A stretch of 14,188 nt of DNA from Planctomycetota bacterium (lineage in GTDB: Bacteria > Planctomycetota > Phycisphaerae > UBA1845). The stretch's first letter is position 1; each line of letters begins with the position of its first letter. The notes beneath the pieces are model-generated. The model saw only the letters and a program-made list of their open reading frames with translations. It did not search any database and was not told where the DNA came from. The DNA lies in contig JADFHG010000021.1 of NCBI GenBank assembly GCA_022567365.1, positions 1 to 14,188 of the forward strand, in the 5' to 3' direction. Shown here in pieces: positions 8,511 to 14,188 of the stretch. The position numbers and the translations under genes were made by a program.

Positions 8511-8849
8511 ATGGTCACGAACGGCACCATACCGATAAGAACTACCACTGGCCGACGCTCGATCGGCTCCGGCGCCTGGGCGGTTGTCTCAATGGCAACG
8601 CTCGGTGTCATGTGTGGAATGCCCCGTCCACGAACCGTTCGTCCCGTTCCATCGATGCAAGCGTGCAACGGGCTTACCGTCGCGCCGAGGGTTTCTCTCG
8701 ACTTCGCGGCGTCACCGGCCGTTACGTCGCCTGCCGCGAGCGTGGCCGCATTCAGCATATTCGCCCTCAATCCAGTCGCCGGCGTGGTCGAGATCGAGCG
8801 ATGCCGCATGGTAGCCGTCGCGCGCATCGGCGGGTTATACGGCCCGTAG
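8511..8849 (+). CDS. Doubtful small hypothetical protein
   Basis: ATG at 8511 opens a 112-codon frame ending at TAG 8847-8849. There is no Shine-Dalgarno sequence in front of it; the upstream bases are CTCCCGCCCC. The product starts MVTNGTIPIRTTTGRRSIGS, then has a hydrophobic stretch (AWAVVSMATLGVMCG, residues about 22-36) that could be an export signal. The rest is Ala/Val/Pro-rich with no motif I recognise. An opposite-strand frame of similar length overlaps it but would run through the terminator. It may be a real exported protein, a relic, or chance in GC-rich DNA. I lean toward chance, but the possible TATACT box just upstream keeps it listed. Confidence 0.2.
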   Translation: MVTNGTIPIRTTTGRRSIGSGAWAVVSMATLGVMCGMPRPRTVRPVPSMQACNGLTVAPRVSLDFAASPAVTSPAASVAAFSIFALNPVAGVVEIERCRMVAVARIGGLYGP

Positions 8850-9044
8850 CGCGCCGCTCGAGCGTGTGAACGGGATGGGTGGCGGTAAGACACCGGACCG
8901 CCGCGGATCGCCAGTCTCCTCCCCCGCGCCACCAAACGGATCAATGCCTATCGCGGGCGCCGGTGCCGTGCGGTGGGTCTGACGTTCGCCATTCGAACAG
9001 TGTTCTCATCGTGAATCCGATGTTCCAGTGAATCATCAAGAAGA
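8850..9044. other. Intergenic region upstream of secA
   Basis: About 195 bases with no coding signal. It contains the perfect palindrome GAACAGTGTTC at 8995-9005, 51 bases before the secA ATG. No convincing -35/-10 pair was found. The region presumably holds the secA promoter. Confidence 0.5.
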
Positions 9045-9050
9045 GTGAGG
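9045..9050 (+). promoter_or_regulatory. Ribosome binding site deciding the secA start
   Basis: GTGAGG (9045-9050) lies six bases before the ATG at 9057. The same GTG could be read as an in-frame start four codons earlier, but it would then have only a very close AAGAAG in front of it. I therefore choose the ATG at 9057 and treat GTGAGG as the ribosome site. Confidence 0.55.
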
Positions 9051-9056
9051 CTCAAC

Positions 9057-12000
9057 ATGTCCGTACTGGGCGTACCGGGAACGATCTACCGGGGGATTAA
9101 GAACATACCGAGGAAGCTCTTCGGCACGCGGAATGATCGTGTACTCAAGCGCCTGGCCCGAACCGCGGACGCCGTCGCGCTGCTCGAACCGGAAATGCGC
9201 GTGCTCTGCAGCGAAGGCGACGAGTACGACGCGGCGTTTGCGGCGCGGTCGGCGGCGGTTGAGAAGCCCGCCGACGAGCACGATGCGGAGGCGATGGCCG
9301 CCTACGAAAAGGCGCTTCAGGAAATCCGCGTCGAATTGTCGCGGCCGCTTCGCGAGCGCGGCGAGGCCCTGAAGTCGCGCATGGGCGATGGTTCGCCGCC
9401 GGAGACCGAAATGGCCGAGGCCTTCGCAATCCTGCGCGAGGCGTCGCGTCGCGCGCGGGCGCACCGCCACTTCGACTGCCAGATTGTCGGCGGGCGCGTG
9501 CTGTACGACGGTAACGTCGCCGAGATGCGGACGGGCGAGGGCAAGACCATCGTGTGCCACCTTCCGGCGTTCCTGAAGGTTCTTCAGGGCGAGAACATCC
9601 ACGTCGTCACGGTCAATGATTATCTCGTGCAACGCGACGCGGATTTCGCGCGTCCGATCTTCGAGCTGCTCGGCATCACGGTCGGAAACATTCAATCGCA
9701 GGTGGACCCCGGCGGTCGCGAGGGGATACGCCGCGCCGCGTATGCGTGCGACATCACCTATGGCACCACGAGCGAATTCGGTTTCGACAATCTGCGCGAC
9801 AACATGAAGATTCAGTTGGCGGCGCAGGTCCAGGGGAAGCTGGATTTCGCGCTGATCGACGAGGTGGATTCCATCCTGATCGACGAAGCCCGCACGCCGC
9901 TCATCATCTCGGGACCGGCGGAGGACGACGTCACCCGATATCCGCGGGCGAACAAGGTGGCCGAGGAACTCATTCGCCGCCAGACACCCTGGGACCGACG
10001 AGTGACATCAACCGTCGCGAAGTTCGACGGCGAAACGCACGGGATCCCCAAGGTCGATGACGCCATGGGGATTCTCGGGCACAAGGAACGTGGGTTGAAA
10101 AAGATCAAAACCGACGGTGATGACGCGTCGCCGGGTGGACGCGCGGACGATTCGGACGACGAAGAATCGAAGCACGTCGCGACGCTTGGCCCGGACTTTC
10201 TGTCGGATGATCAGGTGGAAGCGATTCAGATCTACGAGAACGACATCCTCAAGATCCCCCGGGCTGAGCAGTACCGGCGGTTCTTTATCGTCCAGCTCGA
10301 GCGAAAACAGGTCGGTATCACGCACGAAGGCGTGACCATCGCCCAGGATCTCCTCGATATGGGTAGCCTCTACAGCGGGGCGAACATGGAATGGCCCCAT
10401 CTGATCGAGAACGCCCTTCGTGCCCACAAGGTCTATCAGCGCGATCGCGACTACGTCGTTCAGAACGGCGAGATCATCATCGTCGATCCGTTCACCGGTC
10501 GGCTCATGATCGGGCGGCAGTGGTCGGATGGTCTGCACCAGGCCATCGAGGCAAAAGAACACGTACGCGTCAAAGAGGAGTCCCAGACCCTCGCGACGAT
10601 CACCATCCAGAACTTCTTCAGGCTCTACAAGGGTCGCGCGGGAATGACGGGTACGGCCATGACCGAGGCCAGTGAGTTCATGAAGATTTACAAACTCGAC
10701 GTCATCGAGGTGCCCACGAACCGACCGATCAACCGTGTGGACCACAACGACAAGCTCTATCGCGACGTCGATGCGAAGTATGAGGCGATCGTCGACGAGA
10801 TCAACGAGATCCACAAACGGGGTCGGCCGGCTGATCCGTATCTCATGGCGGACGTCCTCGCCGCCCTGCGCCCGATCGTCGCCGACCAAGGCGAGGACAC
10901 GAGTAGGATTGACGAGGCGCTGCGTCAGTTTCACGCAGCGAAATATGAAGACCCGAAGGTGATCGCGCTGATGCTCGAAGCCTACGACGAGGCGATGGGC
11001 GATATCCTGGTGGGTCGGCCCATTCTCGTAGGTACGACGAGCGTCGAGAACTCCGAAAAGCTCTCCAAACTTCTGGACCGGCGATACGGCATCGAGCACG
11101 AGGTGCTCAATGCGAAGAACCACGCGCGCGAGGCGGAGATCGTAGTCAAGGCCGGCGAACAGACCGTATCGACGCGGGGGCGCGAGAAACGCCTGCGGGG
11201 CAACGTGACGATCGCGACGAACATGGCGGGTCGTGGGACCGATATCAAGCTTGGTGTGGGCGTCGTGTACGCGAAATGCAAGGTTCCCGCGACGTTGCCC
11301 GACGGCGTCGCTCCGAGCGACCTCTACCCCCCGGGTGTGACGAAATGCTGCATCTATTGCGAGGAGTACGATGGAGCGACGAACTGCGCTCACTGTTTCA
11401 AACCGAAGTTGGATCCGCGTTTTCCGGCGATGGGGCGCACGGTCTGTACGCTCAACGTGCCGTGCGGTCTTCACATCATCGGCACGGAGCGGCACGAATC
11501 TCGCCGGATCGACAACCAGCTCCGCGGGCGTAGCGGGCGGCAGGGCGATCCGGGTTCATCGCGTTTTTCACTGTCGCTGCGGGACGACCTGCTCAAGCTC
11601 TTCATGTCCGATTGGATGCTCAAGATGATGGAGCGCATGGGTTTCGAGGAGGGCGGGAGCCTCGAGGACAAGCGGCTGTCGAAGGGGATCGAACGGGCGC
11701 AGCGCAAGGTGGAGGAGCGCAACTTCGGAACGCGCAAACATCTGCTCGAATGGGACGAACCGATGGACTTTCAGCGCAAGGAGTTCTATGGGAAGCGCCA
11801 GCGCATACTCGAGGACCGCGGACTTGCCGAGCTCATCTTCGAGACGATCGGCCACGCGATCAGCTCTGCCGTGGACGAGATCATGGGGCGCGGTTACGAC
11901 CGGTCGTGCATCGCGGAATGGTGCCGCGTCAACCTCGGTATGACGATCGAATCGGACGCGATCAATACGGACGACCTGGAATCCGCGATCAGCAGCATTC

Positions 12001-12797
12001 GCGAAAAGGCCCGCGACGAAGTGCATGATATGATCCGCACTTCGCTAGGCGAATACATCGACCCGGAGGAACCGCCGTCAAAGTGGGACGTCGGCGGATT
12101 GCTGAATTGGTCGCAGCGGTTGTTCAAGGTCGCGCTGACGCAAAACCAGATGCGCAAGATGGCGCCCGAGGAAATCGAAAACGCCCTGTATGACGCCGCC
12201 CAGGCCCACTATTCGACGATCGACCTCGACGGTGTCGCCCTGTTTCTCGACCCGAAGTTCGTTCCGCGGTCGCTCGCCGAGTGGGCGCGAAGCAAGTTCG
12301 GGATCAAGATCGACTCGGACGAGCGCCTCAATTACGCCGGCATTCGAACACCCTACAAACATGAGCCATTCCACGCGGAAGCGCGCAAACGAAACGGTGA
12401 ACTCGTTGACGGCACGACCGTTCGCGTCCGATACGACGAGCCCTATCGTGACCGCAAAGGTCGACTGCTCGGATACGTATCGATAGACGGCCAATTCGTC
12501 AACGAAATCCTGGTGCGCGAAGGACTCGCGTACGCGCGCATCACTCCCGATACGCAGCGCTATGCCGAGCTATTGCTAAAGGCCCAGTCCGAGGCCCGCC
12601 GAGCCCGGCGCGGCATCTGGAAGCTGCGCCCGTCAAATGAAGAACGCGAATACTGGGCGGATCCGAAGTACGGGCACTTTCACTTGCCGACCTGCGCGGA
12701 GCGCGCGAAGGCCAAGCCGGACCGGATCGTCACGCTGGCCTCCGATCGCGAGGCCTTCGATCGCGGCCTCGCCCCGTGCGGGCAGTGCCGGCCATAG
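9057..12797 (+). CDS. secA: SecA preprotein translocase ATPase with C-terminal SNase-like and zinc domains
   Basis: Encodes 1246 residues, against 830-900 for most SecA proteins. SecA is the cytoplasmic ATPase that drives proteins through SecYEG. NBD1 is present: TGEGKT Walker A (159-164), TVNDYL, and D268-E-V-D Walker B, followed by IDEARTPLIISG. The preprotein cross-linking region follows, then GMTGTA (529-534), ATNMAGRGTD (720-729) and QLRGRSGRQGD (821-831) of NBD2. The scaffold helix shows 'RKHLLEWDEPMDFQRKEFY'. Additions are an acidic stretch near residues 350-380; an extra segment at about 590-652; a cysteine-rich loop (C765xxC768, C777xxC780) inserted before GLHIIGTERHES; and a fused tail from about residue 1089. 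The tail is an SNase-like domain (1089-1188, ending RRGIW) plus H1209xxxC1213...C1241xxC1244. The usual SecA CxC...CC tail is absent. Secretion ATPase function is well supported; the role of the tail is unknown. The gene stands alone between intergenic regions. Confidence 0.93.
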   Translation: MSVLGVPGTIYRGIKNIPRKLFGTRNDRVLKRLARTADAVALLEPEMRVLCSEGDEYDAAFAARSAAVEKPADEHDAEAMAAYEKALQEIRVELSRPLRERGEALKSRMGDGSPPETEMAEAFAILREASRRARAHRHFDCQIVGGRVLYDGNVAEMRTGEGKTIVCHLPAFLKVLQGENIHVVTVNDYLVQRDADFARPIFELLGITVGNIQSQVDPGGREGIRRAAYACDITYGTTSEFGFDNLRDNMKIQLAAQVQGKLDFALIDEVDSILIDEARTPLIISGPAEDDVTRYPRANKVAEELIRRQTPWDRRVTSTVAKFDGETHGIPKVDDAMGILGHKERGLKKIKTDGDDASPGGRADDSDDEESKHVATLGPDFLSDDQVEAIQIYENDILKIPRAEQYRRFFIVQLERKQVGITHEGVTIAQDLLDMGSLYSGANMEWPHLIENALRAHKVYQRDRDYVVQNGEIIIVDPFTGRLMIGRQWSDGLHQAIEAKEHVRVKEESQTLATITIQNFFRLYKGRAGMTGTAMTEASEFMKIYKLDVIEVPTNRPINRVDHNDKLYRDVDAKYEAIVDEINEIHKRGRPADPYLMADVLAALRPIVADQGEDTSRIDEALRQFHAAKYEDPKVIALMLEAYDEAMGDILVGRPILVGTTSVENSEKLSKLLDRRYGIEHEVLNAKNHAREAEIVVKAGEQTVSTRGREKRLRGNVTIATNMAGRGTDIKLGVGVVYAKCKVPATLPDGVAPSDLYPPGVTKCCIYCEEYDGATNCAHCFKPKLDPRFPAMGRTVCTLNVPCGLHIIGTERHESRRIDNQLRGRSGRQGDPGSSRFSLSLRDDLLKLFMSDWMLKMMERMGFEEGGSLEDKRLSKGIERAQRKVEERNFGTRKHLLEWDEPMDFQRKEFYGKRQRILEDRGLAELIFETIGHAISSAVDEIMGRGYDRSCIAEWCRVNLGMTIESDAINTDDLESAISSIREKARDEVHDMIRTSLGEYIDPEEPPSKWDVGGLLNWSQRLFKVALTQNQMRKMAPEEIENALYDAAQAHYSTIDLDGVALFLDPKFVPRSLAEWARSKFGIKIDSDERLNYAGIRTPYKHEPFHAEARKRNGELVDGTTVRVRYDEPYRDRKGRLLGYVSIDGQFVNEILVREGLAYARITPDTQRYAELLLKAQSEARRARRGIWKLRPSNEEREYWADPKYGHFHLPTCAERAKAKPDRIVTLASDREAFDRGLAPCGQCRP
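12321..12794 (+). other. SNase-like domain and zinc module encoded at the 3' end of secA
   Basis: Residues 1089-1188 read like the OB-fold of staphylococcal nuclease/TNase: 'LNYAGIRTPYKHEPFHAEAR', then VRVRYDEPYRDRKGRLLGYV, then 'VNEILVREGLAYARI', ending EARRARRGIW. In SNase the catalytic stretch is R35-L-L-L-V-D40-T-P-E43. Here it aligns with N-Y-A-G-I-R1097-T-P-Y1100, so R35, D40 and E43 are all replaced. R87 is kept as R1136. The first two strands, with the DGDT motif, are not seen. The last 45 residues (HxxxC...CxxC, ending PCGQCRP) match the small Ada-like zinc module often found behind TNase domains. A binding role (nucleic acid or protein) is more likely than nuclease activity; this is inference. 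Confidence 0.75.
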
Positions 12798-12835
12798 TCC
12801 GGGCCGCCTCGGGCCGACATGGATTGCGACGAGAG

Positions 12836-13101
12836 TTAATATTCCTTGATGGCGCAGGTCAGCTTGGGCAGGCCGTTGACCATCATCCCGCAACTGCCGC
12901 AGACGCCCATGCGGCAGCTCCAGCGCTAAGTCAGCGAGCCGTCGAGCTCGTCCTTGATCCAGTTGAGCGCGTCGAGCACCACCCACTCGCTTTGGTAGGG
13001 CACCTCGTAGCTGTCAAAGCGCGTATCGCCGCCGCCGGCGCTGCGCCGTCGGCGTCCGGATCATAGCGAAAGACCTCGACGGTCATCTTCTGGTCTGCCA
13101 T
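12836..13101 (-). pseudogene. frdB: Fumarate reductase / succinate dehydrogenase iron-sulfur subunit remnant
   Basis: Minus-strand reading from ATG (13099-13101) gives MADQKMTVEVFRYDPDADG. A one-base shift somewhere in the GC-rich run 13025-13050 is needed to reach DTRFDSYEVPYQSEWVVLDA and LNWIKDELDGSLT. An in-frame TAG (12926-12928) replaces the usual aromatic residue, then RWSCRMGVCGSCGMMVNG and LPKLTCAI follow. The 2Fe-2S ligand pattern C-x4-C-x2-C-x11-C of the N-terminal ferredoxin domain is intact in letters. The frame ends at TAA (12836-12838) just after KEY, where intact proteins run on for some 130-150 residues including the second cluster-binding domain. The intact protein would carry electrons between the flavoprotein subunit and quinone; this copy cannot. 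The MADQK... and EVPY text resembles FrdB more than SdhB. No frdA or frdC is visible beside it. The SecA stop is only 38 bases away, so the missing part was deleted. Confidence 0.88.
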
Positions 13102-13277
13102 CGGCATTCATTTTCCTTCGAGAGCGTCGCGGGTTCGGGGTTCAGTCTGTAGCGTCCGGCCCCCCGTGGCGGACGTAGCATTCGGGGTTCAGCGATGAGC
13201 CGTCAGCTTTCAGCCAACGGTAGCGTGCGGCCCGAGCGCACGAATCCCAGGTCCGCATTTGAATGGTGCTACGTGGC
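13102..13277. other. Short intergenic stretch with small repeats
   Basis: No gene is seen. TTCGGGGTTCAG occurs twice (13134-13145 and 13181-13192). CGTCCG (13153-13158) and CGGACG (13170-13175) form a 6-bp inverted repeat with an 11-base loop between the copies. TCAGC recurs at 13189, 13203 and 13210. No T-run accompanies the hairpin on either strand, so I do not call a terminator. Confidence 0.5.
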
Positions 13278-14188
13278 TCAGTCGATCCGGACTCGGAATG
13301 TCTTAAGGAAATCGGCCGCGCTGACTCGCCCCGTAACCTCAACTAAGCTTCCATTCTCCTTTCGCACCCAAGCCTCAACGATTAATGACCCCGTGTAAAC
13401 CGCGGCCGCCGTCTTATGCACAAGTTCATTCTCAGCCACCACCACAGAAAACCCCGGTAGCACCGCTACCGGTTCGCCCGGCGTAATCTTCTGCACTCCC
13501 GCGGAACTCCCGAACACTTTGGTGAAGTATCCTACATCGAACTTCTGAAAGATGGATCGTCCCCACGTGAATTGCACGTCCACCGGGACGGAAATAGGCG
13601 CGGTGCCTATTTCCACCATTTCCTCCTTCCGTTTCACCAGAACTGGCAATCCCGCATAATCAGCACCTATTACGATCTGTCCGGGAAGCTGCTGGAAGAA
13701 CTGATTGGTCTTTACACCCTGCTCCCAATAGACTACCTCGGGGGGCTTCGCGCACCACCGCGCAACTGCCGTCTGTACAGAATCCGACGCAACTGCAGTA
13801 GGGTTCAGCAATGCCCTGACTGACTCCCGAACAACGGCGTCGCAGACATCCGTGAAGCTCGGAATGCCCTCAATCCGAGTACCTTTGGCAACGTCTTTTC
13901 CTCGAATCAAGACGGGTTGCGACATTAGATCATCGCTCGAAATCCTATGATGCACGCTTCTTAGCAGTCGCCCGGACTTCCCTTCGTGGAGATACAGCGA
14001 GATGCCGACTTCCTGCAGCTGAAAGCGAAGGGTGCCACCATGGAAGCGATACACGTTTGCGAAGAGCCGAGAATTGAGGCGCTCGGAATCGCAGCGGGTG
14101 TCAACGTGATCGCAGAGTGTTTGACAAAAAACGAGCTGGCCGGATTCTCTTCCCTCTGCAAAGACAAAAACGTACCAGAGCGCACGCT
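13278..14188 (-). CDS. Hypothetical protein, 3' part (5' end beyond window)
   Basis: The minus-strand frame runs from the right window edge to TGA at 13278-13280, giving at least 302 residues. A GTG at 14052-14054 is in frame but the frame stays open upstream (…YVFVFAEGRESGQLVFCQTL…), so the true start lies outside. I do not recognise the family. The protein appears soluble: no signal peptide or membrane segment is visible in the part present. Its C-terminal half is rich in beta-type Val/Ile/Thr strands ('PGEPVAVLPGFSVVVAENE', 'AAAVYTGSLIVEAWVRKENG') and ends FRVRID. Hand counts for 13621-13680 and 13921-13980 give slightly under 50% GC, lower than the lines I counted in the protease (about 67%) and secA (about 58%), though other parts reach 58-60%. 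This hints at a different origin but does not prove it. No enzyme motif is seen. Confidence 0.7.
   Translation of the reverse strand, partial: RALWYVFVFAEGRESGQLVFCQTLCDHVDTRCDSERLNSRLFANVYRFHGGTLRFQLQEVGISLYLHEGKSGRLLRSVHHRISSDDLMSQPVLIRGKDVAKGTRIEGIPSFTDVCDAVVRESVRALLNPTAVASDSVQTAVARWCAKPPEVVYWEQGVKTNQFFQQLPGQIVIGADYAGLPVLVKRKEEMVEIGTAPISVPVDVQFTWGRSIFQKFDVGYFTKVFGSSAGVQKITPGEPVAVLPGFSVVVAENELVHKTAAAVYTGSLIVEAWVRKENGSLVEVTGRVSAADFLKTFRVRID

Noticed and set aside
8366..8944. A 192-codon open frame on the minus strand
   Set aside because: It runs through the strong terminator stem and into the 3' end of the protease gene, and has no motif or ribosome site.
8995..9005. LexA (SOS) box upstream of secA
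   Set aside because: The half-sites are three bases apart, not four as in the CGAAC-N4-GTTCG type, and secA is not an SOS gene. Kept only as an unexplained palindrome.
10008..11495. A 495-codon open frame on the minus strand
   Set aside because: It is antisense to the helicase core of secA, whose conserved motifs fix the plus-strand frame. The antisense product shows no recognisable domain.
12321..12650. Active thermonuclease
   Set aside because: The positions equivalent to R35, D40 and E43 of staphylococcal nuclease are Asn, Arg and Tyr, and the DGDT strand is missing, so I describe the domain as SNase-like rather than as a nuclease.

Overview
The window is GC-rich and looks like chromosomal DNA from a member of the Planctomycetota or a similar bacterium. 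This rests on three things: Asp/Asn-rich calcium-loop repeats of the 'DCNGNLIPDACD' type in a giant secreted protein, a Cys-Gly / hydrophobic / poly-Arg C-terminal tail on that protein, and an unusually long SecA. The taxonomic call is an inference; no rRNA or other marker is present.

Left part (1-8480). The window opens in the 3' end of a secreted FG-GAP (integrin-like beta-propeller) protein. A 478-base non-coding gap follows, with a candidate promoter and a perfect 8-bp hairpin in the presumed leader. Then comes a 2398-residue exported M6-type zinc metalloprotease: signal peptide, split catalytic region with HEYLH and a WDIM Met-turn, TSP3/dockerin-like calcium repeats, an unrecognised duplicated beta module, six PKD domains, and a C-terminal CGFG plus transmembrane plus RRRR tail. 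A strong intrinsic terminator closes the unit.

Middle (8481-12797). About 570 bases hold at most one doubtful small ORF. Next is secA, encoding a 1246-residue Sec translocase ATPase. All core helicase motifs are present. The protein also has an internal four-cysteine zinc-knuckle-like insertion, two other insertions, and, in place of the usual short zinc tail, a staphylococcal-nuclease-like (SNase/OB-fold) domain followed by an HxxxC...CxxC zinc module. The SNase domain lacks the usual acidic catalytic residues. I consider this fusion the most interesting item in the window. The two left-hand proteins are presumably Sec clients, but there is no operon link to secA.

Right part (12798-14188). 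On the minus strand lies a decayed fumarate reductase iron-sulfur subunit (frdB) with a frameshift, a nonsense codon and loss of the C-terminal two thirds. After a short stretch with small repeats comes the 3' part of an unrecognised minus-strand gene, locally less GC-rich, that runs off the right end. This part reads as a degraded or rearranged junction beside secA.
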